Counted from the stretch's first letter, positions 1 to 7,538 are shown. The stretch: DNA of 14,331 bases from Sphingomonadales bacterium UBA6171 (GCA_002422985.1 DITZ01000032.1:1-14331), one strand, 5' to 3'. Made by a program: numbers and translations. The notes: a model not told the origin generated them from the sequence alone.

Positions 1-1041
1 CTGCCGGAAACCGCTGAGGCATGGCGCTCCATACCGGGCATCGCGGCCATTGTGGGCGGCGAAGTCGATCTTGTGCTGCCGGAAATCGCGTCGGCCGTTG
101 TTCGTGGCGGCGATCTTCTGGCCTTCGATGGCGTCGTGCTGCCCGATGGCCGGCGAAGCCGCCCCGCCCCGCCGCTCAGGCTTCTGGATCAATCGCCAAT
201 CCCCGATTTCAGTGATTTCCCATGGGATCGCTATCCGGTGCAGATCATTCCCGTCATGACCGGCAGGGGCTGTCAATGGGGTCGGTGCACCTTCTGCTCT
301 GATGTGGTTTCGGCCAGCGGCAGGACCTACCGGACGCGCAGCCTGGAGTCGGTATTGTCGGAACTTCGGGAGCAGTCCCGCCGGTTCGGAACCCGCAACT
401 TCCTGTTCCTGGACCTGAAGCTCAATTCCAATCCCGCCATGCTGCGCGGCATTACCGAGAATATCCAGCAGGCGGTTCCGGGCGCCCAGTGGATTGGAAC
501 AGTGCATATCGACCAGCGACGCGACAACGGCCTTTCCAGAGCCGAGCTTAAGGCAGCGGTGAATTCCGGCATGCGGCGCGTGAGTTTCGGGCTGGAGAGC
601 GGCAGCCAGCCTATGCTCGATCAGATGGACAAGGGCGCGACGGTGGAGGCGAACAGCAGCTTCATCCGCACGGCCCATGAAGCAGGGCTGTCGATACGCT
701 GCACCCTGTTCAAGGGCTATCCCGGAGAGACTGCGGAGGATCTGCTGAAGACCGCCGCTTTCCTGGAATCGCATGCGCCCTATCTGGACAGAATTCGCTT
801 CAACGATTTTTCGATCATGGAAAACACGCCGGTTTGGCATAATCTGGTCGGAGGGAAGGCCGCCTCGCCGGGTCTGGTTGTGACGTCTCGCGACAGCCGC
901 ATGGCAAAAGCCCGATATCGTCACCGCCAGACGGAGGACAGGGCCTATCGTCAGGCGAAAGCCAGAGTGCTTTCCGCCGTCTATGCGATCAACCGCCGAC
1001 GATTGCGGGCCGAGGCCCAGATGTTTGATGGCTTGATGTAG
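1..1041 (+). CDS. B12-binding-type radical SAM protein (5' end outside window)
   Basis: The frame is open from base 1, so the gene starts left of the window; 346 residues are visible. A radical SAM [4Fe-4S] motif reads GCQWGRCTFC, with cysteines encoded at 271-273, 286-288 and 295-297. The C-x4-C-x2-C spacing and the WGRCTFC wording are typical of cobalamin-binding radical SAM enzymes, including those that modify peptides (RiPP maturases) and natural products. The segment before it (about bases 1-150) resembles the end of a B12-binding domain. Downstream come the usual barrel strands: FLFLDLK, a GLESGSQ motif (about 592-612) and a KGYPGET motif. Such enzymes use S-adenosylmethionine to start radical chemistry, often C-methylation. 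Its stop is one base before the NOS start, so the two are probably co-transcribed and translationally coupled. The family call is firm; substrate and exact reaction are unknown. Confidence 0.85.
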   Translation: MPETAEAWRSIPGIAAIVGGEVDLVLPEIASAVVRGGDLLAFDGVVLPDGRRSRPAPPLRLLDQSPIPDFSDFPWDRYPVQIIPVMTGRGCQWGRCTFCSDVVSASGRTYRTRSLESVLSELREQSRRFGTRNFLFLDLKLNSNPAMLRGITENIQQAVPGAQWIGTVHIDQRRDNGLSRAELKAAVNSGMRRVSFGLESGSQPMLDQMDKGATVEANSSFIRTAHEAGLSIRCTLFKGYPGETAEDLLKTAAFLESHAPYLDRIRFNDFSIMENTPVWHNLVGGKAASPGLVVTSRDSRMAKARYRHRQTEDRAYRQAKARVLSAVYAINRRRLRAEAQMFDGLM

Positions 1042-1042
1042 G

Positions 1043-2299
1043 GTGCGGATAGATTCCAAAGCCGCTTCCGATCCCGTCCGCCGCCGATTGCGCCGATTGG
1101 GGCATGGTGAACGGCTGGAGGAAGCCAGGATATTCCTGCAACAGTTTGCGCAGGAAGCCGGGTTGGACCGTCAATGGCTGGATGACCGGGTGAAACATGT
1201 CCGGCAGAGCCTTTCTGCCACCGGCCATTATGACCATAGTGCCGAAGAACTGGCATTTGGCGCCCGCGTGGCATGGCGCAATCACAGCCGCTGTATCGGC
1301 CGGCTGTGGTGGAAATCGCTGGACGTTGTGGATTGCCGCCACATCACCGATCCGGATGCCATCGCGGCGCAGCTGTTCTCGCATCTGGCGACGGCATGGA
1401 ATGGTGGGCGCATTCGCTCCATGATCAGCGTCTTCCGGCCGGTGGTGAACGGCAGCATCCCGGTTTCGGTCGAAAGCCCGCAACTGCTGCAATATGCCGG
1501 CTATATCATTCAGGGCGACATAGTGGGCGACCAGCAGAATATCGAACTGACAAGAACCGCAATGGCGCTGGGCTGGCAGCCGCCCGAGGTCCGCACCGCA
1601 TTTGATATCCTGCCGATCATCCTGCGGGACGCAGACGGCCGGCGCCGTCTTTATGCGGTGCCGCCCGAACTGGCGCATGAAATCGGTATTGCGCATCCGT
1701 CCTGCCCGGCGGTCGGGGCGCTGGCCCTGCGCTGGTATGCCGTCCCGGTGGTGAGCAATATGATCCTGTCCATCGGGGGCATCGACTATCCCTGTGCGCC
1801 GTTCAACGGCTTCTACATGGCAACGGAAATCGCATCGCGGAATCTGTGCGATTTGCGGCGCTATAACATGCTTCCCCAGGTTGCGGACGCATTGGGGCTG
1901 GACAGGGATTCAGACCCGCTTTGGCAGGACGCCGGGCTTACCGAGCTCAACCGGGCGGTTCTGCACAGCTATCAGGCCGCAAAGACCAGTATTGTGAGCC
2001 ACCATGCGGCCTCTGAAAGCTATATGGAGTTTGTGAAGCTGGAACAGGCAGAGGGCCGCGTCCCGTCAGGCGACGGGCTGTGGATCGTTCCGCCTCAGGC
2101 ATCCGCGGCATGTGAGGTTTTCCACCTGCCGATGGAGGATCGGGGGGTGGTGCCAAATTATTACCGCAGCCGTGGTCAGGATGGCGGCAATCTTGTCGCA
2201 GATCGCCGGCTGGAAAGGCGTCATCGCCATTTGCGCCGCCTGGATCGGCTGAAGGCGCGCTGGCGCCGCTTTCGCCGCAACCGCGACTGGCTGTGGTGA
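1043..2299 (+). CDS. nos: Nitric oxide synthase oxygenase (bacterial NOS)
   Basis: This 418-residue protein matches the NOS oxygenase domain throughout. Such enzymes are haem-thiolate proteins that oxidise L-arginine to citrulline and NO with electrons from a partner reductase. Visible landmarks: VAWRNHSRCIGR (residues 76-87) with haem-ligand Cys84 and the stacking Trp78; VPVVSNM (234-240); GFYMATEIASRN (256-267) with arginine-binding Glu262; RYNML (273-277); HHAASES (320-326); LWIVPP (346-351); VFHLPM and PNYY (371-374). There is no reductase domain and no N-terminal zinc hook, as in other bacterial NOS. Length is above the usual roughly 360 residues, partly from an Arg-rich tail (388-418, 14 Arg in 31). 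The GTG start lies one base after the upstream stop; an in-frame TGA at 1034 excludes a longer form. Odd points: GFYM where GWYM is usual, and Val237 where bacterial enzymes often have Ile. Placement beside a radical SAM gene suggests NO used in biosynthesis (inference). Confidence 0.95.
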   Translation: MRIDSKAASDPVRRRLRRLGHGERLEEARIFLQQFAQEAGLDRQWLDDRVKHVRQSLSATGHYDHSAEELAFGARVAWRNHSRCIGRLWWKSLDVVDCRHITDPDAIAAQLFSHLATAWNGGRIRSMISVFRPVVNGSIPVSVESPQLLQYAGYIIQGDIVGDQQNIELTRTAMALGWQPPEVRTAFDILPIILRDADGRRRLYAVPPELAHEIGIAHPSCPAVGALALRWYAVPVVSNMILSIGGIDYPCAPFNGFYMATEIASRNLCDLRRYNMLPQVADALGLDRDSDPLWQDAGLTELNRAVLHSYQAAKTSIVSHHAASESYMEFVKLEQAEGRVPSGDGLWIVPPQASAACEVFHLPMEDRGVVPNYYRSRGQDGGNLVADRRLERRHRHLRRLDRLKARWRRFRRNRDWLW

Positions 2300-3234
2300 C
2301 GCCCGGCACGGTCTCGGTGATTATACCGCACCGCGACGATGCCGATGGGCTGGAGCGATGCCTGGCCGCGCTGGCGAGCCTTCCCGACAGGCCGCACGAG
2401 ATCATCATCGCCGACAATGCCGCGACAGCTGGCCGGCCGGCCATTGAACCCGTCTGCGGCCGATATGCCGATCTGCCCATTCGGCTGGTGTATGAACCAC
2501 GGCAAGGTGCCGCACATGCCCGGAACACAGCCGTGAATGCGGCAGGCGGGCAGCTTCTCGCCTTCCTCGATTGTGACTGTCTTCCGCATCCCGACTGGTT
2601 GCAGACAGGGCGCGCCATGCTCGCCATCCATGCCGCGGTCGGCGGACCGGTCTTGGTGTCATGGGATGTCCGGGATGGTCCGATGACCCCGGCGGTCGCC
2701 TTTGACCTGCTGTTCGGGTTCGATGTCGCCCGCAGTTTTCGCCGCCATCACCATCTTCTCACATCCAACATGTGGGTTCGGCGCGATGTCTTCGACGCGG
2801 TCGGACCATTTCGCCCCGGCCTGTCCGAAGACGTCGAATGGTGTCATCGCGCTGCGGCAAAAGGATATGAACTGGCATTTGATCCGGGCCTCATCGTCTG
2901 CCACAGGGCCCTGCCCTCACGCCGGCTGCTGAATGACCGCTGGCGGCGGATCACCCGCGAAACCTGGCTATATGGCAGGGAGCGTGGCGAGAGTGGCTTT
3001 GACTGGTTTGCAAAATGCTGCGCTGTTGCGGCCTCCATCCCGGTGCATGGTGCCCGTCTGCTGTTCGACAGCCGGCTGAGCGGACCCCGCTTGCGTTTGG
3101 GGACTTTCGCCCTGCTTGCGGAAATCCGCCTCCGCCGGGCGATCTATGGCCTGTCCCTGCTATTTAGTTCCACGGCGGCGAATTCCGCCCTTGCCCTGCG
3201 AACTGCGGGTCAACATGATCGAAAAGCGCGCTAG
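2293..3234 (+). CDS. Family 2 (GT-A) glycosyltransferase
   Basis: A 313-residue inverting GT-A glycosyltransferase. It opens with VSVIIPHRDDADGLERCL (residues 7-24), the nucleotide-sugar binding start of GT2 enzymes. A DxD-type metal site lies in FLDCDC (Asp93, Asp95), and a catalytic SEDVEW motif (178-183) has Glu179/Asp180. The C-terminal third (about 205-313) is basic and has hydrophobic stretches but no confident membrane helix. It transfers a sugar from an activated nucleotide donor; the acceptor cannot be read from sequence. The start overlaps the NOS stop: GTG at 2293 gives a 7-base overlap and GTG at 2296 a 4-base GTGA overlap, and both are possible. This is strong evidence for translational coupling to NOS. 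In context it may glycosylate the product of the radical SAM/NOS pathway (inference). Its stop shares the ctag palindrome at 3231-3234 with the converging gene. Confidence 0.88.
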   Translation: MVTPGTVSVIIPHRDDADGLERCLAALASLPDRPHEIIIADNAATAGRPAIEPVCGRYADLPIRLVYEPRQGAAHARNTAVNAAGGQLLAFLDCDCLPHPDWLQTGRAMLAIHAAVGGPVLVSWDVRDGPMTPAVAFDLLFGFDVARSFRRHHHLLTSNMWVRRDVFDAVGPFRPGLSEDVEWCHRAAAKGYELAFDPGLIVCHRALPSRRLLNDRWRRITRETWLYGRERGESGFDWFAKCCAVAASIPVHGARLLFDSRLSGPRLRLGTFALLAEIRLRRAIYGLSLLFSSTAANSALALRTAGQHDRKAR

Positions 3235-3779
3235 GGGGCTGGAACCTCCAGGCCTTCCTTTGGATTGATCAACAGAAAAAAGCCGGTTCCCAAAAACAGC
3301 AGGCATGCGATCGGGCCCCACATCCACGGGTTCCCGGCACCTGAAACCGTCGCCGCGGCGATTGCGGCGGCCTGGCTTCCCAGAAAGACGCCTTTGGTGG
3401 AGATGAACCAGCGGCTGCCCAACATGCCACCCACAGGGTTGCGCGGGAGCCAATTCTCCCAGCCGCCAGCAGGCGACAGCCGCGCTTCCAGAAGCAGAAG
3501 ATAGGTCTTCAATTGTGCTTGCCGAACACCATGGTGGCACCAGATCAGCGACATGGCCCCGGTCGCCACCAGAAAGCCCAGCATAACCAGCCCGGATGAT
3601 CGGGGGAGCGCAATCTCGGCGATAACCGAGCCAATGAGCATTGGCCCCATCATCACCAGAAGCAGGTTCTGGAATGCAATGCGCAGCAGCATCTCGCGGC
3701 GCAGAGACGATAGTTCGGCGAAATCGAAATGCTGCCGGACATCGCCACGAGCATCGGAAAGAGAGGCTAAGGCGGTCAT
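3231..3779 (-). CDS. Small multi-pass membrane protein, function unknown
   Basis: A 182-residue protein that I do not recognise as a named family. Four hydrophobic segments are visible: about residues 33-56, 62-82, 125-145 and 153-172. They suggest four membrane helices with a soluble loop between helices 2 and 3 carrying HHGVRQAQLKTYLLLLEARL and a GGWENW motif. The short N-terminal region is polar. A longer frame runs back to 3929, but the added 50 residues are Arg/Trp-rich and unlike protein, so the ATG at 3779 (MTALASL) is chosen; no strong ribosome site is seen. It converges on the glycosyltransferase, and the two stop codons overlap within ctag. It lies between the radical SAM/NOS/GT operon and tRNA-Lys, within the lower-GC block. 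A loop with a conserved-looking GWE after paired helices recalls small membrane proteins of unknown function found in accessory regions, but no function should be assigned. Confidence 0.75.
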   Translation of the reverse strand: MTALASLSDARGDVRQHFDFAELSSLRREMLLRIAFQNLLLVMMGPMLIGSVIAEIALPRSSGLVMLGFLVATGAMSLIWCHHGVRQAQLKTYLLLLEARLSPAGGWENWLPRNPVGGMLGSRWFISTKGVFLGSQAAAIAAATVSGAGNPWMWGPIACLLFLGTGFFLLINPKEGLEVPAP

Positions 3780-3974
3780 GAAATATATTTCCCGACAAGG
3801 GGTTGGGTGTAGCGACCAGCTAGCACAGCAGACCTTTGTTCGCCAACGCCATGATCCCCGCCTGCCGCCTGCCGCCCGTTTGGAAGCTGTCGCCCATGCT
3901 TGCCCCCTGCCTCCATGGCGGTTTCGCAACCAGCAGGGAAAGGAAGGAAAATTCCGCTACGATATTGAAAGCAT
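3780..3974. other. Intergenic stretch between membrane-protein gene and tRNA-Lys
   Basis: No convincing gene is seen here. The bases next to the membrane-protein start are AT-rich, with an aaatatattt run at 3781-3790, which may belong to its promoter. A ten-codon minus-strand frame beginning near 3852 is the only compact reading frame noticed and has no supporting signal. The palindrome ggaaaattcc lies just beyond the tRNA-Lys 3' end, but no hairpin plus T-run terminator is evident. Confidence 0.4.
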
Positions 3975-4050
<76 letters not shown>

Positions 4051-4095
4051 GATCCACCGACGGAGCGAGGCTCTTAGGCGGGCGGGGCAGGCAAA

Positions 4096-4632
4096 TCAAC
4101 CATCTTGCGGGCGGCGGCGCGCAAGCCGGTGCGCCATATGGCGGACGGTGCGGCCGGTGGCCGGGTGGCGCCAGCCGGGCCAGAGCGCCAGCAGGGGTGT
4201 GAGGACGAACAGCCGGTCCGCCATATGCGGGTGCGGGATGGAGAGGCCGGGCTGGCGGATGCGCGCGCTGCCAAAGGCGATGATGTCGATATCCAGCACG
4301 CGCGCGCCCCAGCGGCGGCCGGGGCGGCGGCCGAAATTGCGCTCCAGAGCTTTGACCGCGGCGAGCAGCGACAGCGCATCGCCCGCCCAGCCGCCCACAA
4401 GCACGGCATTGGCGAAACGGCGGTCTGACGGCCCGACGGGCGCGGTTGCGATAATGGGAGAAAGACGCGCGCTGGTGAGGCCGAGCTCTGCCAGCGCCCG
4501 TGCCGCTGCGCGCAGAACGGCGGCCGGCCGGCCGTGGCGGCCATGGCAGCGGTTGCTGCCCAATGCGAGCGCTACGCGGCATGGCGAGGGCACCACGCGG
4601 CATGGCGCGGGGGTGCCGGGCTTGCTAGACAT
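4096..4632 (-). CDS. folK: 2-amino-4-hydroxy-6-hydroxymethyldihydropteridine pyrophosphokinase (HPPK)
   Basis: A 178-residue cytoplasmic enzyme that transfers pyrophosphate from ATP to 6-hydroxymethyl-dihydropterin, the step before dihydropteroate synthase in folate synthesis. Family motifs are in order: ALALGSN (residues 21-27), ATAPVGPSDRRFANAV (62-77), and GRRWGARVLDIDIIAFG (105-121), where Asp114 and Asp116 are the Mg-binding pair and Arg111 is the conserved Arg. IPHPHM (132-137) follows. The length fits the family. The open frame extends to 5187, but that part is antisense to the uracil-DNA glycosylase. The ATG at 4632 is the first sensible start; a GTG inside the near-repeat PCRV segment (residues 11-20) is an alternative that would shorten the N-terminus. 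It is divergent from the glycosylase gene with 6 bases between start codons. Confidence 0.95.
   Translation of the reverse strand: MSSKPGTPAPCRVVPSPCRVALALGSNRCHGRHGRPAAVLRAAARALAELGLTSARLSPIIATAPVGPSDRRFANAVLVGGWAGDALSLLAAVKALERNFGRRPGRRWGARVLDIDIIAFGSARIRQPGLSIPHPHMADRLFVLTPLLALWPGWRHPATGRTVRHMAHRLARRRPQDG
4574..4607. repeat. 13-base direct repeat, 21-base period, in the folK start region
   Basis: The 13-mer acgcggcatggcg occurs at 4574-4586 and again at 4595-4607. The 21-base period is a multiple of three, so on the minus strand it duplicates a PCRV element (residues 10-13 and 17-20) in the folK N-terminus without shifting the frame. It lies before the ALALGSN core and could be a small local duplication. 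Confidence 0.75.
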
Positions 4633-4638
4633 TGCCCC

Positions 4639-5280
4639 ATGATCGTTGAACCGCCGCATGACTGCGCCCTCTGCCCCCGACTGGCGGTGCACCGCAACCA
4701 GCTTCGTGTGGCGCATCCCGATTGGCACAATGCACCGGTGCCATCCTTTGGCCCGGCGGAGGCCTGGCTGGCGATCGTGGGGCTGGCGCCGGGCGAGCGC
4801 GGCGCGAACCGCACGGGGCGGCCGTTCACCGGCGATGGGGCCGGCGCGATGCTCTATGGCCTGCTGACGGCGCTGGGGCTGGCGCGCGGAACATATGGCG
4901 CGGACGCGAACGACGGCCTGGTGATGGATGGCGTGCGGGTGACCAATGCGCTGCGCTGCCTGCCGCCGGGGAACAGGCCGGCGGTGACGGAAATCCACGC
5001 CTGCCGGCCATTTCTGGCCGATGAGCTGCGGCGCGGGATGCCCAATCTGCGGGTGGTGGTGGCGCTGGGGCAGGTGGCGCACCAGTCGGCCGTGAAGGCG
5101 CTGGGCGGAAAGCTGCCCAGGCATCGCTTTGAACATGGCGCGCTGCACCGGCTGCACAGCGGCCATGTGCTGCTGGACAGCTATCATTGTTCGCGGCTGA
5201 ATCAGAATATCGGGCGGCTGACGGCCGACATGCTGCGCGCCGTGCTGGAAACGGCGATTGCGGAGCGGCGAATCGGATAG
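4639..5280 (+). CDS. Family 5 uracil-DNA glycosylase (UdgB-type, Fe-S)
   Basis: A 213-residue DNA repair enzyme that removes uracil, and in this family other deaminated bases, from DNA. Family-5 motifs are visible: GLAPGERGANRTGRPFTGDGAG (residues 48-69; the usual catalytic Asp/Asn of other UDG families is absent here, as is normal for family 5), TNALRCLPPGNRP (102-114), and a C-terminal SYHCSRLNQNIGRLT (181-195) with the conserved His183. Four cysteines fit the [4Fe-4S] ligands: Cys9 and Cys12 (CALCPRL), Cys107 and Cys122. The ATG at 4639 is chosen because MIVEPPHDCALCPRL matches the family N-terminus; the open frame upstream of it is antisense to folK. The last codon is followed after 46 bases by tRNA-Val. 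The divergent start with folK means the promoter must lie within folK coding sequence. Confidence 0.93.
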   Translation: MIVEPPHDCALCPRLAVHRNQLRVAHPDWHNAPVPSFGPAEAWLAIVGLAPGERGANRTGRPFTGDGAGAMLYGLLTALGLARGTYGADANDGLVMDGVRVTNALRCLPPGNRPAVTEIHACRPFLADELRRGMPNLRVVVALGQVAHQSAVKALGGKLPRHRFEHGALHRLHSGHVLLDSYHCSRLNQNIGRLTADMLRAVLETAIAERRIG

Positions 5281-5326
5281 CCGGTCTTGCCATCAGGCGC
5301 GCCGCCCGCTATCGGCCCCGCTTCGT

Positions 5327-5401
5327 GGGCGCGTAGCTCAGTGGTAGAGCACTGTGTTGACATCGCAGTGGTCGCAAGTTCAATCCTTGCCGCGCCCACC
5401 A
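5327..5401 (+). tRNA. tRNA-Val, anticodon GAC
   Basis: A complete 75-base cloverleaf: acceptor stem GGGCGCG/CGCGCCC, D arm GCTC-AGTGGTA-GAGC, anticodon arm CTGTG-TTGACAT-CGCAG with one T-G pair, T arm GCAAG-TTCAATC-CTTGC, discriminator A and an encoded CCA. The anticodon GAC is at 5359-5361. It converges on the serine-protease gene, whose stop codon is only 14 bases beyond the tRNA end. Confidence 0.97.
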
Positions 5402-5415
5402 TCATCCCTGGTCAT

Positions 5416-6540
5416 TCAGCGCTTGCGCGGCGCCTTTGCTTCTGCTGGCGGCTTGCCGCAGACCCCGCGCTTCAGGACGGTGCCGGCACTGTCGGCCAGC
5501 GATGCGCGGATACCTTCGAACTGCTGGGTTCGCTGATCAGTTATGCCCTGCTGGAATTGGCCGGCGGGTTGCAGGTTGATAATCTGCATCCGGCCATCCG
5601 GCAGGGTGACGGTGGCCGTTACCAGTCCTTGGAACAGATAGAGCTGCCGCGGGGCATTCCGCCGCTGCTCCATGCACAGATCATAACCGAATTTGCCGAG
5701 CAGCCCCTTCTGCGAGCATTGCTGGTTCGCGGCGGGGTTGGGACGGTTGCCCAGCGTCAGGTTCACCAGATCGAGCGAGACGCGGCACGCCCGGTCTGAG
5801 GGATTGCGGCTGAGCGTGAAGCCGCGTTCATTCTGAATGCGTTCCTCTGCAAAGGCGCGCATGGTGGCGTTTTCCTGCCCCTGAACCTTTGCGCCGTCCA
5901 GCCGCACGGCGATCCGCACCGGGCCGGTTTCCGCCACCGGCAGCAGCGAATTGCGCCAGAGTGCGAAGGCGAGGTCGATTGACTTCGCCAGCACTTGCGG
6001 GCTGCCCGCCTGAACATTGGTGAGAATGGCGACGGGCCGGCCGTCGAGCGTTATCAGGCTGCCGCTGTCTCCCTGTTCCACGGCACGACGGCCGGCTGTC
6101 GTCGTCAGCTCGATCTCTCGGCTGGTAGCGCCATCGAAGCGGAAACGGAGGATTTCCGTGCGGTCGTTCGCCTGCCGCACCACCGTCTGGAATTGGGCAG
6201 TTGCAGCGGGCCGGAACGGACGCATCCAGGTGGGTTCCTCCAGCGGCTCCCGGCAGCTGGCGAATCCGGCCGATGGAAGGGTGGCAAATGCCAGATCATG
6301 GGTGCGGTCCTGCGTCCATTGTTCCGGCGCGACGCTGCCGCGAAAACCGTCTGCCGCCACCTGCACCGGCTCGGACGCGCCGTCGATGACATGGGCAGCC
6401 GTAAGGAGAACGCACTGGCCGCCGGCCAGAAACGCATAGCCTTTGCCGACGGTGTCGCCATGGTGCAGCGCCACGGGACCGGCGGTGACGGTGGCGGCGA
6501 TCGCGAAGGCCGCCACCAGCAGGTGGAACAGCCGCATCAT
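5416..6540 (-). CDS. Secreted trypsin-like serine protease
   Basis: A 374-residue exported protein. The N-terminus (MMRLFHLLVAAFAIAATVTA, residues 1-20) is a Sec signal peptide with likely cleavage near residue 20. A chymotrypsin-fold catalytic triad is visible: His50 in LLTAAHVI, Asp82 in HDLAFATL and Ser159 in EQGDSGSLI. The protease part covers about 25-205. The C-terminal 170 residues are of unknown type, with cysteines at 252, 275, 289 and 361 that could form disulfides; that part resembles a small stand-alone secreted domain. The ATG at 6540 overlaps the stop of the upstream gene as ATGA, so the long frame running back to 6855 is not used. It is the last gene of a coupled three-gene operon, and the neighbours may be its substrate, anchor or inhibitor (inference). 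No transmembrane segment follows the signal peptide, so it is probably periplasmic or secreted. Confidence 0.85.
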   Translation of the reverse strand: MMRLFHLLVAAFAIAATVTAGPVALHHGDTVGKGYAFLAGGQCVLLTAAHVIDGASEPVQVAADGFRGSVAPEQWTQDRTHDLAFATLPSAGFASCREPLEEPTWMRPFRPAATAQFQTVVRQANDRTEILRFRFDGATSREIELTTTAGRRAVEQGDSGSLITLDGRPVAILTNVQAGSPQVLAKSIDLAFALWRNSLLPVAETGPVRIAVRLDGAKVQGQENATMRAFAEERIQNERGFTLSRNPSDRACRVSLDLVNLTLGNRPNPAANQQCSQKGLLGKFGYDLCMEQRRNAPRQLYLFQGLVTATVTLPDGRMQIINLQPAGQFQQGITDQRTQQFEGIRASLADSAGTVLKRGVCGKPPAEAKAPRKR

Positions 6541-7538
6541 TTCCCGGGTTCCCCGCTGTGCAGGCGGATGCGTTTGTTTCCGGCCTGATAGAGATAGCTC
6601 AGGCCTGCCAGCAGCGCGGTCAACAGCAGCACACTCGTCTGCGCCCAAGCCGAAGATGTCAGCAGCGCCCAGCGCGTTACCGAAAGGCGGACGACATCGC
6701 CGTCGTCGGGCACGGCAGCGCCAAGCGTTCGCAGCCCTACGGCCGGCCCGTTGCGGATAAAGGCGACCTGCAACGGCGCGTCTGCCTCGAACTGTAGCAG
6801 GCCCACGGCGTAGTCCGGCGGTTTGCCCGGCGCTGTGCGGCACCATTGCGCCCATCCGCCCTTTGCGGCTTGTGCCGCACTGCCGGGCGGCGGCACCAGC
6901 TCCGGATGGCTATAGAGCAGGCTGCCTGGTCCGACATCCTCTGACAGGAAGGTCCGCGTTTCCGTTCCGCCGAGCGGCTGACCGCGCGCCAGGATGGACG
7001 CCTGCTCCAGGATCGCGGAGCCGTCCAGCCCGTCTGACAGCACGCCGCCCAGCCGGATATTGCCGCGCACCGGCAGCGCGAGTGGCTCCCTGCCGGCAGG
7101 CACAATAATATAGAGCTCGCCGGTTACCCCTTTGGAATCGCCTTCCGCCGGAAAAAGTTCGGCAATCGCGCCTTCGGTCGGCCCCGACGCCCGAAGCGCG
7201 ATATGCAGGGCGCCGCCCTGCCCAAGCCGGAATTCGGCCAGGGTGCCGGGGCGTATCTGAATCCTGCCGGGCACAGCTTCGGCACCAAGGGCCAGATAGC
7301 CTGCCATTGTGTTGGTGCGGAACCGCGTGCCCCCACCCGGGCCGGCGGGCAGGGTCCAGTCGATCAACTGATCAGGGCAGGACCACTCCATTGTCAGGGA
7401 GCGGGTTTTGGCGGATACCACAAAGGCCACATCGGTCGGCCCGGACAAATAATAGCCAGCCAGACCGGACAGCAGCCCGGCAACAACAAGCAGCACAAAC
7501 GGCGAGTTCCAGCCGACGGCCCCGCCTGCCTCAGCCAA
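6537..7538 (-). CDS. Membrane-anchored protein, function unknown
   Basis: A 333-residue protein of no family I recognise. It has a hydrophobic segment at about residues 13-31 (VLLVVAGLLSGLAG), a long soluble region of about 260 residues rich in Gly and beta-type patterns, and a second hydrophobic segment (SVLLLTALLAGLSYLY) near residues 300-318 followed by a short basic tail. This suggests a large extracytoplasmic domain held by helices at both ends. The start is taken as TTG at 7538, because the only in-frame codons before the upstream TAG at 7581-7583 are poor starts; a GTG at FVLLV is an alternative. It overlaps the upstream gene by 8 bases and the downstream protease gene by 4 (ATGA), so all three products are probably made together. 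It is a possible partner or membrane platform of the protease. Confidence 0.72.
   Translation of the reverse strand: MAEAGGAVGWNSPFVLLVVAGLLSGLAGYYLSGPTDVAFVVSAKTRSLTMEWSCPDQLIDWTLPAGPGGGTRFRTNTMAGYLALGAEAVPGRIQIRPGTLAEFRLGQGGALHIALRASGPTEGAIAELFPAEGDSKGVTGELYIIVPAGREPLALPVRGNIRLGGVLSDGLDGSAILEQASILARGQPLGGTETRTFLSEDVGPGSLLYSHPELVPPPGSAAQAAKGGWAQWCRTAPGKPPDYAVGLLQFEADAPLQVAFIRNGPAVGLRTLGAAVPDDGDVVRLSVTRWALLTSSAWAQTSVLLLTALLAGLSYLYQAGNKRIRLHSGEPGK

Noticed and set aside
3822..3852. Ten-codon minus-strand frame ending in NKGLLC before the membrane-protein gene
   Set aside because: Too short, with no ribosome site or repeated-residue leader signature; chance occurrence is likely.
4633..5187. 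Long N-terminal extension of the folK frame
   Set aside because: It lies entirely opposite the uracil-DNA glycosylase, whose family motifs are intact, and the extension has no HPPK similarity.
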